Made by a program: the position numbers and the translations under genes
Notes under the pieces: model-generated
What the model was told of the DNA's origin: nothing
Databases searched by the model: none
Seen by the model: the letters and a program-made list of their open reading frames with translations, nothing else
Assembly: GCF_000283155.1 (NCBI RefSeq)
Contig: NW_004454265.1
Coordinates: 1,509,365 to 1,573,364 of the forward strand
DNA: 64,000 bases
DNA from: Ceratotherium simum simum
Lineage: Eukaryota; Chordata; Mammalia; Perissodactyla; Rhinocerotidae
Direction: 5' to 3'
Shown here: positions 1-11,367 of the stretch, piece after piece
How the letters are laid out: each line of letters opens with the position of its first letter
Position numbering within the stretch: the stretch's first letter is position 1

Positions 1-1012
1 TCTAAAAGTGGACTACCCATAGTCCCCCTTAAACTCTCTCTTTTTCCTGTTTTCCTCATTCAGTAAATTAACCTTCCCATTGTTCAAGCTGATTCTCCTG
101 GTTGTCAGGGTCTCATTCTGGCCCTCTCTGTTTCTTCATCCCCCATACCAAGTTCATCATCATCAAGTCCAATCAATCTGGCCTCCTAAATTGCCCCTTG
201 AATCTATCCATAACTTCTCATCTCCACAAACATCACCTTCCAGTTCCAGACTCCCATCATCTCTCCAGAAATTTGTGCAAGATCCTCTCAACTCTCAACT
301 GAACTGCTTTCAGATTTTCTTCTTGCAACTCATTCTCACTACTGCCAGCGTGATCTTTCAAAAGCACAAGTTAATCATGTCTTGTCCCTACTGAATGCCC
401 TTGAAATATTACTTCAACATCCTCAACATGTCCCACAAAGTCCTTCATCTTCCATCCCATGCCCACCTCTTTAGCACTCTCTCACCTCTCCCTTTGTGTA
501 CTCTACACTCGTGCCACTCAAAAGGAGGTCCTCAAGCTGGCAACATCAGCTTTACCTGGGAGCTTGTTGGAAATGCAGAACCTCGGACCCCCATCCCAGA
601 CTTTTAGAATAAGAATCTGCGTTGTGACAAGATTCCCCGGTTGATTTGTGTGCACATTAAGGCATGAGAGACACTGCTCTCACACATTAGCTCTGTTCTA
701 ACTTTTGAGGCTTCAGACTTACTGTTTCTTCTTCCTGAGATAGTCTTCCTGGTCTCATACCCCAGTCTTTTCTGACTCACACTTTCAGGTGTCTATATAG
801 ATGCCATTTCTTAGAGAAAGCCTCTGTAATATCTCACTACTGAATTAAGAGATCCCTCAAATCTATTTCCCTTGCCCCTTCCACATTGTTCCATAATCAA
901 GTTTATGTAATTAGTTTCTTAAGAAATATCTTAACTACTGTCATATCCTCAGTGTCTAAAACGTAGTAGATGCTCGATAAGTATCTGTTGAATTAATGTT
1001 AAATGAATAGTA
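1..1012 (+). mobile_element. L2 LINE, 3' half, split by MER5A
   Basis: An ancient L2 retrotransposon remnant that runs off the left edge of the window. The stretch around 325-480 follows the L2 ORF2 3' region: a 'gccagcgtgatctttcaaaag' type motif, then a clipped coding part rich in ctc/cct. The right end near 945-1000 keeps the typical L2 terminus (tcagtgtctaaaacgtagta, then a gctcgataagtatctgttgaa type end). It is strongly diverged and has no open frame. A MER5A element interrupts it at about 515-676. Small open frames inside it are chance products of L2 decay. Confidence 0.8.
515..676 (-). mobile_element. MER5A hAT DNA transposon remnant
   Basis: A non-autonomous hAT-Charlie element of about 162 bp inside the L2. 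Recognised by the inverted-orientation core 'tacctgggagcttgttggaa', followed by 'atgcagaacctcgg', 'gaataagaatctgcgttgtg' and a closing 'gagagacactg'. These correspond to the MER5A consensus read in reverse. The known family length is about 189 bp, so it is nearly complete but diverged. It encodes nothing. Confidence 0.8.
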
Positions 1013-1807
1013 AGTGCTCATTAAATGTAAGTCCCAAACCTCTTGCTGAAATCCAGGTGTGCTACACCCCCCATCTTTTCCTGACAATGTGAGACTTAGA
1101 GACCCTCTTACAGAGAAAATGAGGTTAGGCTGGTGTTATTTGTTTTTCATAAACTATTGCTAGACCCTAGTGATAATCTCTTCCTTTTCTCAATGCTCAA
1201 ACACCAACTCTGGATAATCTTACACATTCATAGGCTATTAGAACACAGTGGGGCCATGGAATTAATGTGATTCAACCTCCAAGAGAATAGATGAGAAACC
1301 AGGATCCAGAGGTTGGCTTTCACAAACAGGTATATCAAGTTTGCACAGGAGCCCACAAGTCCTCCTCCTTTTGAAAAGTCATATTTGCTTATTCCTAGTA
1401 TTAGTCTCTCCATACCCCTGGTGCCACTCACAAGTCCTCCAACTGACTCAAGGCTCTCTCAGTTCCCTAAAACATGTTTAGTCCAACAACTAATATTTTG
1501 GATATTAAATTTGATATCAAACTAAAATTGATATTTTAATTCATTATTAGCACTCAAAATTATCTGTTCATATTTTATCACATACTTGGCCTTTAGATAC
1601 CTTATACTAAGGTGAGGTCTAACCATACCTGCTGGGTAATAAGTTTCATGAAGTAGCGAATGGAAGTTAAAAAATAGTTGAAGAGTACTAACATTAAGTT
1701 ATCTTCCCATTTCAGCAGGTATCTTCTTTCTTATCCTTCTTGCTCTGGACATGGCTTTAAAGACTTATTTTTGTAATCCCTGACATTTTTACAACCATCT
1801 TCTATAT
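1013..1807. other. Unassigned sequence, no gene seen
   Basis: About 800 bp between the L2 end and a hAT element. I see no recognisable repeat family, no splice-site-bounded open frame and no promoter. The largest open frames (about 70 codons) overlap on opposite strands and lack any familiar motif. Confidence 0.5.
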
Positions 1808-2028
1808 ATTTGCTATCCAGTATGGTAGTCACTAGCTACATGTGGCTCTTAAGCACTTGAAACTTGTGGCTAATCCAAACTGAGATATGCTGTAAGTCTA
1901 AAATACACATTCGATTTTGAGGACTTAATGAAGAAAAGAATACAAACTATCTGGTTAATAATTTTTATATTGGTTACACATTGAAACGATAATATTTTTG
2001 ATATGTTGGGTTAAATAAAATATGTTAT

Positions 2029-2043
2029 TAAAGTTAATTTTCT
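2029..2043. repeat. Target-site repeat, copy 1 of 3
   Basis: taaagttaattttct. The same 15-mer recurs at 2247-2261 and 2555-2569, so it stands before, between and after two ERE SINEs. This is the footprint of two L1-mediated insertions into the same target. Confidence 0.9.
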
Positions 2044-2246
2044 GGGCCGGCCCCGTGGCTTGGTGGTTAAGTGAGCGCGCTCCACTGCTGGCGACCCGGG
2101 TTCGGATCCCGGGCTCGCACCGACGTGCTGCTTCTCTGGCCATGCTGAGGCCGCGTCCCACATACAGCAACTAGAAGGATGTGCAGCTGTGACACACAAC
2201 TATCTACTGGGGCTTTGGGGGGAAAAATAAATAAATAAAAAATCTT
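2044..2246 (+). mobile_element. ERE SINE, plus strand, 3'-short
   Basis: A tRNA-derived perissodactyl SINE. It begins ggccggccccgtggcttggt; the pol III A box (tggcttggtgg) is at 2056-2066 and the B box (ggttcggatcc) at 2099-2109. The body has the 'cacatacagcaactagaagg' form and ends with ataaataaataaaaaa at about 2226-2242. It lacks the last copies of the 'gttagctcaggg' segment seen in longer EREs. The TSD is taaagttaattttct on both sides. It forms an inverted pair with the next element. Confidence 0.95.
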
Positions 2247-2261
2247 TAAAGTTAATTTTCT

Positions 2262-2554
2262 TTTTTTTTTTTGTGAGGAAGATCAGCCCTGAGCTAACAT
2301 CCATGCTAATCCTCCTCTTTTTGCTGAGGAAGACCAGCTCTGAGCTAACATCTATTGCCAATCCTCCTCTTTTTTTCCCCCAAAGCCCCAGTAGATAGTT
2401 GTATGTCGTAGTTGCACATCCTTCTAGTTGCTGTATGTGGGATGCAGCCTCAGCATGGCCAGAGAACTGTTGCATTGGTGCGCGCCCAGGATCCGAACCT
2501 GAGCTACCAGTAGTGGAGCGTGTGCACTTAACCGCTAAGCCACAGGGCTGGCCC
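2262..2554 (-). mobile_element. ERE SINE, minus strand
   Basis: A full-length ERE in reverse. It opens with poly(T) and 'gtgaggaagatcagccctga', has two 'gctaacatc' repeats, then the 'gtagatagttgtatgtcgta' body, and ends with the head (taagccacagggctggccc). Flanked by taaagttaattttct at 2247-2261 and 2555-2569. It sits tail to tail with the plus-strand ERE on its left. Confidence 0.95.
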
Positions 2555-2727
2555 TAAAGTTAATTTTCTTACTTCTTTTTTAATGTGATTACTACAAAAT
2601 TTAAAATCGCAAGTGGGTTTCACATTACATTTCTATTGGACAGTGTTACTCTAGGCTTTAGTCATCAAGATTGTTCTCTCAGTTTTAAATTGCTTTAAAA
2701 AACAAACAAACAAAAAAAAAGCAAACA

Positions 2728-2915
2728 GGGGCCAGCCCTGTGGCCTACTGGTTAAGTTTGGCATGCTCCACTTTGGTGGCCCAGGTTCAGTTCCTGGGCC
2801 CGGACCTACACCACTGGTTGGTGGCCATGCTGTGGCGGCAACTCACACATGAAATAGAGGAAGATTGGCAACAGATGTTAGCTCAGGGTGAATCTTCTTC
2901 AGTAAAAAACAAACA
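2728..2915 (+). mobile_element. ERE SINE, older divergent copy
   Basis: Begins ggggccagccctgtggccta and carries an A-box-like 'tggcctactgg' and a B-box-like 'ggttcagttcc'. It then follows the shorter ERE form 'gaggaagattggcaacagat', 'gttagctcaggg' and an A-rich tail. It is clearly more diverged than the other EREs here. An A/C-rich run (2699-2720) precedes it, which hides any target duplication. Confidence 0.9.
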
Positions 2916-3126
2916 AAAAAAATGTTCTTTCATGTTTTGTGTACACTCTACTAAATAAGATTTAGTCAGGAGTTTCCCCTGTTGCCACACTGAACTCTGC
3001 ACATCTCTCCTCAATTTTTCACTAGCATCTTTTGCTTGGAGTTTGTCAGAAATTCATTTTTCAATGCCTTCCAAAATTCTCAAGTCATTTTCCCTTGGCT
3101 TAATAATGAAACACCATTACTAAGAA

Positions 3127-3310
3127 TACCACAATAATGCTAATCATTATAGTGATCATTTGTAGAGGCATTACTATGTGTCAGGCACTGTGATAAGTAC
3201 TTTACATACATTATCTCATTTATTATTTACAATAACCAAATAAGGTATCTATTATGATGTCCATCACACAGATGAGAAAATTGACGCTCAATGAGGTTGT
3301 GGCAAAGACT
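3127..3310 (-). mobile_element. MIR SINE, minus strand
   Basis: An ancient tRNA-derived MIR in reverse. Recognised by 'ttactatgtgtcaggcactg', 'tactttacatacattatctc', and 'cacagatgagaaaattgacg', which are the MIR core and 3' region read on the complement. The tRNA-derived head is missing or decayed beyond about 3310. Confidence 0.85.
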
Positions 3311-3369
3311 GGCTAGCTCTTCCCCAACCCCTTTCTCTTTCCTTCTCTGCTCGTAACAAGGCTCTTTTT

Positions 3370-3464
3370 CCCAGTTGCAACAACCAAAACTGTCTTCAGA
3401 TATTGACAAATGTCCCCTGGAAAGCAAAATTGCCCCCTTTCCCCCTGCTGAGAACCACCTTCGT
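3370..3464 (-). mobile_element. MER20 hAT fragment
   Basis: About 95 bp matching the outer part of MER20 read in reverse: 'caaatgtcccctggaaagca', 'aattgcccccttt' and the closing 'ctgctgagaaccacc'. MER20 is normally about 219 bp, so only one side survives. Confidence 0.75.
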
Positions 3465-6282
3465 ATAGAGTAGAAATTACCTTCGTTGTTTCCTTTAAAT
3501 TTGGGGGATAAAATTTTTGGCAACCTATGTCAAGGATTTATTAGCTCTTTACACAAATGAGACTTCCTGCATATACTCTATAGTTGCAATCTGCCCTCTT
3601 TGTCCCTGTGCCAGCTTCAGGCTCTACCTAGTGTCCACTTAATTTTTCTGGTTGGTGAGTCCATACAAATAATCCCTCGTAGCCCTCACACCACTGTTCT
3701 TCGTCTTTTCCCAAACACTCTCCAAGGTAATGCTAGACCAAAAGCCATCATTGTGAATGGTTTTCCTGCCACATATGTGGGCACCTCCATCCCAGGGCAA
3801 GAACCAGTCTGGAGATTCTTTGGTTGACAAAAGTGCTGGATTTCTGATGAGAAAGAAGAAAAGAAGGTCAAGAGACACCTTTGTCAAAAAACTCTCAACA
3901 GACATAGATGGAAATTTGTTCACCGTGTTTAGTTCAAGATTTTATCTTTCAGTCCTTTTATTTACACTTCCTCTAAAGCTAGGTGGTTACAAAAGAAAAA
4001 TAATTCCAGTGCTCATTCAAATGACTTGGAAATCAGCTAGAATCTATTTCTCAGTCTTTTACATAATAATTACTGTTTTGAAATGCACGGTATCTGTGTC
4101 TGTTTCCCATCATGCTTTCCTTTTTCCCTCTCTCCATCTGTGCCCTGGAGCCCAGTCACATGATCCATGCAGAGATCACTTGTTCAAGCCCAAAGCTTTC
4201 CTGAGAATCACATCAATCACATCTTCTTTGGGCAGGTCCAGCCCTCTTTTCACTAACAACATGACACCAGGATCCAGTTAACGTTAAGTTGTAAGCTCCA
4301 CAAGGCAAGGATCCTTGTGTGTCTGTGCATGTTCCTTTATGCGAGCATGTGTGTGTATGTGTGCCAAAATATTGACTTTCTTTGCAGTAAACTTGGAGTT
4401 AGTCTCCTTTTCTATTTTTGATTTCGAAGCTATTTGGTGTAGACAGACGGGTCATTTTCTTTCCCTCACTCCCTGTCAAATCAGGTGCAGTTTGGAAGAA
4501 AAGTAATGATTTTTTTGGTCCATTTCCTTTCTAAGAATAAGGACAAATATAGGAAGGTGTCCTGCTGCTTCATGTAGAATTATTTTAAGGCTAAGTTGCT
4601 CTGTCTAACTTTAATCAGGTGCAGATGAGAGCTTGCTGATCTGTGCATTCTGAAATTTCATTGCTCCTACACAAACTCACTGCCTGGAAAGAAGGAAGCC
4701 TGACACTTGGAGGGCCGTGCTGTCTGAAACCAGATTAATAATGAATGAACTCATCTTGTATAATCAGGAAAGGGAGAAATGCTACAAATTAGAAATAAGT
4801 ATGTTCTTCATTACGAGTGGCAGCAGGATGCTGCTTAGGGTATCACTGATGCTCAAATTAGCTGTGGGGCACAGGGACCACTTGCTGCCTCTTGTCATTT
4901 CTTACTTTCCTCTTGAGAGTCTCATTCTCAAGGGATTTGCAAAATGAGAAATTCTCAAAATGCAAACTTGGGAGAGGCATTTGCACTACATGAGAATGAC
5001 AACTTACTATTCATCTAGGGTATACAGATATTGTAAATGGGTTACATTTCCATCTTAAATTAAGTTAAAGTTCTCATATTTTCTATATAAATTAGATCAA
5101 AATTATGCCAAGATGGGAATGTTTACAAGATTTCTGGTATTCTCAAGAGATGCTTACCCTGAATATCATGTACTTTCAGAGAAAACGAGCTGCCCACCTC
5201 GGAGTCAGGGGAAACTTGCTGGTGTTTTGCTGGGTTGAAGCTTGTTTTGTTTTAGCATATGCTACCAAGGACTAGCCCTGGTATTAGTGTTGTGTGCATG
5301 TGTGCACACCAAAACCTGAACAGGTACAGAAATGAAACAAAATGAAAGATCTCACAGAAGGTGTGAGGGAAAGTCACTTAGCACCACCTCATCAACCAAA
5401 CCTGAAAATGTGTTTCTGTAGGGCAAAGGGTGGACAGCCTGTACATGTAGGCACCAGAAATATCTCATAAAATATCACTGATTCAAGAATGGTCCTTGGA
5501 GCTGAGATCAACTGACAAACTGCCTACAAATCTCCAGTGGGCAGTGGGTGTGGGAGGGAGAATTCCACTGACTTGTGGCTCTGACCCCATCTACCTCTCA
5601 TGGTTTCCATAAGCACAATTTTGGTTCTCCTATGCCGTGAAAGTCTCTTGTATGGAGGTGAGAGTGGATTGAGGTTAGTCTAGGTGGCCTGGAAGTCTGT
5701 AGGTCTTTAAATCAGTGGAGAGAAAGCATGGACGCCCCAGTTATGCCATGCCTACTTTGTAAGAAAGGTCTGTGCTGGGTCAAGGTAAGGACCAATTGAT
5801 GTAACTAATGTGATATTTCCAAGTCCACATTAATTGTTCCTAGAACATGCTGACCAGCAGGGCAGATATTGGTTCAGACATAAACAAAGTACTTCCCTAT
5901 TTGTCCACCTACTGGCATCTAGTAGGCAGACGAGAGTATCAGTTTCGGTCTGGATGCCTTAAAAAACGTCCACCAAAATCAGTACAACACATACAGCAGC
6001 TGATTAGATTATAGGATCAGAGGGTTTGGGGGAATGGAAGAGTCCAAGAAGGAAAGAGCAGGTCATGGTGTGGCAGCTGAAAACCTTTGCAAGGACAAAA
6101 AGTGGCCCCCTTAGTTAGGGTAGCCAAACTGTGGATGATATATGCTCCAGGGGTACGGGAGGATCTATGGAGAAACCCCAAGTCACACTGACCTGTGTTC
6201 GCTCATCTGGCCCATCCTGCCCATTGCACATGTGTAGCCCTCATGGGTAGCTATTACTGAGTTGTGCTTTTGAAAAAATACC
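3465..6282. other. Unassigned sequence, no gene seen
   Basis: About 2.8 kb with no repeat I can name with confidence. A short L2-like end (gtaagctccacaaggcaagg) lies near 4290-4312. The longest open frame of the window (174 codons, plus strand, 3757-4281) lies here. It has no recognisable domain, begins without a splice acceptor, and its length is about what chance predicts for 64 kb of AT-rich DNA read in six frames. Confidence 0.5.
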
Positions 6283-6774
6283 TGTGGTAAGTAGAATAGT
6301 ACAAGATGTCCATGTCCATAATCCCCAGAACCTGTGAATAGGTTACATTCCATGGTAAGAAGGAATTAAGGTAGCAGTTGGAATTAAGGATTCAGCTGAC
6401 CTTGAGATGGAGAGGTTATCTCGGATTATCCGGGTGGACCCAATGTAATCACATGAGTCCTTGTAACTGGAAAAGGCAAGCAGAAGAGAAAGAACCAGAG
6501 AGATGGCATTGTGAGAGACCTGACAAACCATTGCTGGCTTTGAAGATGGAAGAGGGCCGTGAGCCAAGGAGTAAGGGCAGCCTCTAGAAGCTGGAGAAGA
6601 GAAGAAAATTGATTCTCCCCTAGAGCCTCCAGAAGAACATAACCCTGCTAACACCTTGATTTTAACCCAGCAGACCCATCTCAGACTTCTGACCTCTGGA
6701 GCTACAAGTCCATAAATTTGTGTTCCTTTAAGCCCTAAATTTGTAGCAATTTGTTACAGTAGTAATAGGATACA
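6283..6774 (+). mobile_element. MaLR/ERVL-type solo LTR (MLT1-like)
   Basis: A 492-bp solo LTR with TG...CA ends (tgtggtaagtagaa ... taataggataca). Internal marks are 'cataatccccagaacctgtg', 'gattatccgggtggacccaa', 'aattgattctcccctagagc' and 'ccataaatttgtgttccttt'; near the 3' end the polyadenylation signal position is degraded. No retroviral coding sequence is attached. The same family recurs at 35971-36614 and, reversed, at 56540-57031. Exact subfamily not resolved. Confidence 0.75.
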
Positions 6775-8627
6775 AATAAATTACCCAAAGAAAATGATCC
6801 TTAACATATCCTTATATGTGTTTGGGACTTGTGTTAGAGAGAATGATGCAGGGGAGACAAGCTTCGTGACAAAATCTCGGATGGGCTGGGGGCAGGGGGA
6901 GGCGAGGAGGAGTGCACATGGTGTTTGTCACTAGCTTTTGTTCCCAGTCTAGTCCCCTGGTGAGGAGCTCTTGGGGGCTACAAAGTAATAATTGAAATAA
7001 CTGTTTTCAATAAAACCACCATAAAGCAGCAGGCACAAAGAAGCGTTGCTTTGGAGCCCTGCTAGCAGGGTGTAACCCAGGAGGGCACAGAGACCTTCAA
7101 CTTTGTGCTCCAGCCATGGAGTGGGCTGCAAAGGGCTGTGGACCTCAGAAATGCTGCAGAGATGTCTGGCAGTGACTTGGGCCCTGGTGCCCAGCATTCA
7201 TAGGGGCATAAGTGGCAGACCCCGGAAGAAACATTCATTTGCATGGTCAGTACAACAAGAGACCTTACAAGGAACATCAGTACACAGTGAAATGAGGTGC
7301 TGAAGAGAGAGCAACGCCCAGGAGACGCCCTGTGATATTGGTCATAATTATCTGTGAACAGAGCTGAGCCCTCCTGGAAAACATGAAACAGAACTTTGTG
7401 GACGGCTCATGGTCCTGCGTGAACAGGTGAGTGGCAAGGTTGTCATTCCTTATGTGACCCTCTTTTAACCCTAGGCTGGGTGGCCTGGGGTCCCAAGGTT
7501 TATATTAATAGTACCTAGGACTGTATAAATGACAGGCACAAAAGAAAAGGGAGAATTTATTGAAAATATCAGGATGAGGCAAAACTTTCCTGGGAACTTT
7601 GTATCTGGGACTTCTAAAATTTGTCTATGTGGGATCTAAACCAGATTTAAGCCTAAGGCAAGGGAGCTATGAGACAAATATTCTAAATTGCTTTGTTACC
7701 AACTGTTAGCAGAAAATTTTTCATCCACTCTGCCTTCACTGATGTGGTATCAGCCCAACAGAAACTCATACTGGCAAATAAAAGACATAACATTCTAACT
7801 TAGAACCTACATCCTGAAGAAGTCAGATGTTTAACATCAAAAGAGGATGTGTTCTTATTTTTGTCTGAGAGCAGTTTCCAATAAAAAAGGATTAAAATAT
7901 ATTCTAAGAAGAGGACCCTCAGTGTCCTCCAGCTTTACAAACTCCCTACAAAAGAGCACAAGGGAGGGGTCTGCACCACCCTCCCCCTCACGCCGACCCC
8001 ACCCTGCACCAGGGAGGAGTGTGTGTGCGCTCTTTCTCAGTTCTGTGTCCATGTCATTCTGCTACAAGCTGCCAAGAGGCTGAAGCTTGTCTCCTTCCAA
8101 GTGTCTTCTCAGTTGATATTGCCAGGGTTGCTGATGACTTTTCCTCCAGTCCTACACGTATGAATTGACCATCCTTTTTGTTAGAAGCTTCTCTGGATTC
8201 ACTCCTGGAGATTGCCTGCCTCTCTGTTTGGTTTGCCATATGTAAGTAAAACACCTGCCATTTATTTTGATGAGATTCAAGTGTCCCTCTCAGGGAGGAA
8301 AAGAAAGCCTCTTATTTGACAAGATGAATAGGAAAGAGCAGAGACTGGTTGCATTTAATCAAAGCTCACACAAACCCCAAGCAAAGTGAAGCTGAAAACA
8401 TCCCTTTTAACTGATTCAAAGTCAAATTCAGTTACAGGTTTTGGGCAGCTGCAAATCCCAAAGCATAATCCAAGGCCCTCCTCCATGAGCTCTCTCAGCA
8501 GCTTGAACCTGAAAATAAGTGGTTATTTACAGCTTGTTTTCTTTTTGTTAGGATGTAGGCCAGTGGTTTCTTTAATTCAGTTTCACAGTCATTTATTAAA
8601 GTACAACAGGGCAAGGAAAAATTAGAA
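6775..8627. other. Unassigned sequence, no gene seen
   Basis: About 1.85 kb without a repeat family I can name and without a convincing exon. A G-rich patch (ggggcagggggaggcgagga, about 6889-6908) and a C-rich patch near 7975-8010 stand out locally, but they do not form a CpG island. Overlapping 60-80 codon frames on both strands look like chance. Confidence 0.5.
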
Positions 8628-8848
8628 TGCTGAGTCAAAAGTCTTGAACTCGGGTCTAGAAACTTCTAGTTCCTGGCCATGTGATTGAAGACAAATTGCT
8701 TAATCTTTCTGAACCTCAAGTTCTGCTTCTGCAAAGTAGAGAATCACTACCTGTCTTACTGCCCTCACAAGATTGTTGTGAGGCACAAATGCCAACAGGG
8801 TGTGGGAGTGCTGTGTATCATACGGTGCTATGTAAATGTTGTTGTTGT
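8628..8848 (+). mobile_element. MIR SINE, plus strand
   Basis: An ancient MIR in sense orientation: 'ggccatgtgattgaagacaa', 'attgcttaatctttctgaac', 'caagattgttgtgaggcaca' and 'ggtgctatgtaaatgttgtt' follow the MIR order (tRNA-derived region, core, L2-like end). The adjoining 8866-8945 stretch ('catggtccagaccctcaagg') may be a reversed L2 scrap, with low confidence. Confidence 0.8.
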
Positions 8849-8945
8849 TTTGGCTCGATGACACGCGGGACACAAATATGCACAACTCATGGTCCAGACC
8901 CTCAAGGAACTTACAATCTAAGAGGAAAGCAGAGGTGTATACCAC

Positions 8946-10062
8946 TCACCGTGAAATGCAGTTGACTGTGATCACGGCCGTGGGAGCCCAAAGGCCCCAG
9001 CGACTAGGGGATGTGGGTAGGCCATGAGAAATGGCACTGAGGACATCTGAATGGTTGGTAGCTTTCTACAGGGATGGGGAGAAAGCACGTTGGCAGGAAG
9101 AGCAGCATGACTAGAGGTGCCCAGACTGTGCTTGAGGATCACAGGGACCCCTCCTGGCAGGAGCAGACGTGCATGGCATGGAGACTTGTGGAAACTTAAA
9201 CTGAGAACCCTGGGAAATATGAGACATATGGAGACGAGCATGAGTGTGAGCCACAGGTCCTGGTGTCCCAGCAAAACCGCTTGAGCTTGGATTGGGAGGA
9301 GCGTTAATAAGGGCGTTGAGTTTTATCCCAGCGAAGTATCTTGTCCCTACTTTAAAACTTCCCCGCATCCTGATTCCCTCCCATAAGGCTGATCGTTAGT
9401 TGTGGGGTTTTTTTTCTTCTCATTAATTGGAGAGAATGAGTCTTCTCAACTAATATCCCACTGGATTTTTTGTGCTTTCTTCCTATCCTTCACCAGGTTC
9501 AAGCAAGGAAAGTTTATACTTTAAGGAAAGCCCAGGGCGAATTGTAAATATTCCAAAAGTCACACTCTATTATCTTCTCTGCAGCTTCTAAACAATGCAT
9601 GCCAGTTAATTTCCCTGGCCTACACATGCTCTTTGGTGCCGAGCATCCCCATGGCCAAAGGAGGCTGTGCAGCTGTCTTGCAGCTGAGGAGTGAACTGCA
9701 CTGTGCTCTGTGATAAGCTGTATTCTTCTCGCACCCTGATCTCATTATCTTACACACGCCCCACACGAGCTCTTCCTCTGGGCCCATCTCCTATGCTGTG
9801 GAATACCTGGGTCCTCTTCCTTGCCCCTCTTTGTGGTGTCATCATGGGGAAATCTACTGTCAAAATGTTAACTTACCCCTGGTGATGAGAATAACATCTG
9901 AAGAAAGGTGTTATTTGTATGCATTTTACAGACATCTTACTCCTTCCAGAATTGTTTCTTTTCTCCAACACCCATTATTTTTTGTCCCTCAAATATTTTG
10001 ACCTAACTTTCTATTTTCCCCTAGACAACACCTTAATGTTTTAATGTAAATAAACCTGTTAC
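8946..10062. other. Unassigned sequence, no gene seen
   Basis: About 1.1 kb of apparently unique sequence. No recognisable repeat, exon or RNA gene. A poly-T tract (9408-9415) is the only low-complexity feature. Confidence 0.5.
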
Positions 10063-10075
10063 AAATTCTAGGGTC

Positions 10076-10318
10076 GGAGCTGGCCCGGTGGCGCAACCAG
10101 TTAAGTGCGCGCACTCCCCTGCAGCAGCCCAAGGTTCGCCGGTTGGGATCGCGGGCGCGCACTGATGCACTGCTTGGCAAGCCATGCTGTGGCGGCGTCC
10201 CATATAAAGTGGAGGAAGATGGGCACAGATGTTAGCCCATGGCCAGTCTTCCTCAGAAAAAGAGGAGGATTGGTAGATGTTAGCTCAGGGCCCATCTTCC
10301 TCACAAAAAAAAAAAAAA
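10076..10318 (+). mobile_element. ERE SINE with 13-bp target duplication
   Basis: A plus-strand ERE of the 'cccatataaagtggaggaag' form with a 16-A tail. The perfect TSD aaattctagggtc lies at 10063-10075 and 10319-10331. The A box is degraded (tggcgcaaccagttaa), and the B box reads ggttgggatcg, so pol III activity of this copy is doubtful. Confidence 0.95.
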
Positions 10319-10331
10319 AAATTCTAGGGTC

Positions 10332-11043
10332 AACTGTTTTCTCCTCAGCCTATTAAAAGATGCCCCTTGAGTTCTTCTAATAACTGTATGCTGACTTAGA
10401 CTAAAAATGTTTTTTGAAGTTCTCAACTATTTTCTGAAGCGGTGTTTAAAATCTTAAGCACAACTTTTGTTAAATAACAAGAACTTTAGCCTAGACCATG
10501 TATCATTTATATAGCCATAATATAAATTACCCAGGCTTTGTTTGCTTCATGTGTTACAAATGTAGTAAATGCAGAACTGAAAAACAACGAATATTTTTAG
10601 GTTTATGGTCAATTCATATAAAATACTGTAAAAATTACTGTCAGAATTTTTTTGAGTCACAATTTAAATTTTAGGAGCTTTAAATTTGACAATTAGGAAA
10701 TTCTTTTTAGAAGAAATTCCTTCATAGCCTATAATCCTTACTTCCATGGAAAATGTCATTTTCAGAGAAACAGACACTTGTAGTAAATAGAATAACAGAA
10801 ATTACAGTATCACATAGAAAACAACCATGTATTTGAAATAATATGTTCAATTTTATGATGAACTCACTATAGAGTTCAGATATCCAACACTCTCCATGCT
10901 TTCACCCCCCCCAAAATGAGTCAATTCAATGAGAAAAAAGGTCCAAACATCAAAATAGCTATTTGGCATCGAATGAAAGATTTTTATCAATCTTTCAATT
11001 GGCAGTATCAATTAACATCAAAGATCTGACAGTCTCATCACTT
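10332..11043. other. AT-rich unassigned sequence
   Basis: About 700 bp between two EREs, AT-rich, with no recognisable repeat or gene. A C-run (ccccccccaaaa, about 10905-10915) is the only local oddity. Confidence 0.5.
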
Positions 11044-11057
11044 AAAATGAAGATAAA

Positions 11058-11290
11058 GGGCCGGCCCCGTGACGTAGCGGTTAAGTGCGCGCGCTCCATC
11101 GCTGGCGGCCGGGGTTCGGATCCCGGGCGCGCACCGACGGACCGCTTGTCAGGCCGTGCTGTGGTGGTGTCCCATGTAAAATGGAGGAAGATAGACACAG
11201 ATGTTAGCCCAAGGCCAGTCTTCCTCAGCAAAAAGAGGAGGATTGGCATGGATGTTAGCTCAGGGTTGATCTTCCTCACAAAAAAAAAAA
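11058..11290 (+). mobile_element. ERE SINE, plus strand
   Basis: A complete ERE: head ggccggccccgtgacgtagc, B box ggttcggatcc, 'cccatgtaaaatggaggaag' body, and two 'gatgttagc' blocks ending in an A tail. The TSD aaaatgaagataaa lies at 11044-11057 and 11289-11302 (shared As at the junction). Its B box is intact, with only small A-box changes. It is the left member of a tail-to-tail pair with the ERE at 11368-11700. Confidence 0.95.
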
Positions 11291-11367
11291 AATGAAGATA
11301 AAATAATTATATTGGTTAATGAAACACTTTCTGTAACTTGACTGACAGGATCTACCTCAAATATTTT

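Larger units (their letters stand above)
1808..2647 (+). mobile_element. hAT-type DNA transposon (MER33-like), split by two EREs
   Basis: Two arms of one non-autonomous hAT element: 1808-2043 and about 2570-2647. The left arm begins 'gctatccagtatggtagtca' and contains 'ctacatgtggctcttaagca'. The right arm ends 'acatttctattggacagtgt', which is the inverted terminal repeat partner of the left end. Removing the inserts gives about 310 bp, close to the 324 bp I recall for MER33; the family name is from memory. The arms meet at the repeated sequence taaagttaattttct. No coding capacity. Confidence 0.75.

Noticed and set aside
3757..4281. 174-codon open frame on plus, the longest in the window
   Set aside because: No recognisable domain or signal, no splice-site context or promoter. 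Given the roughly 6000 open intervals in six frames of AT-rich DNA, one of this length is expected by chance.
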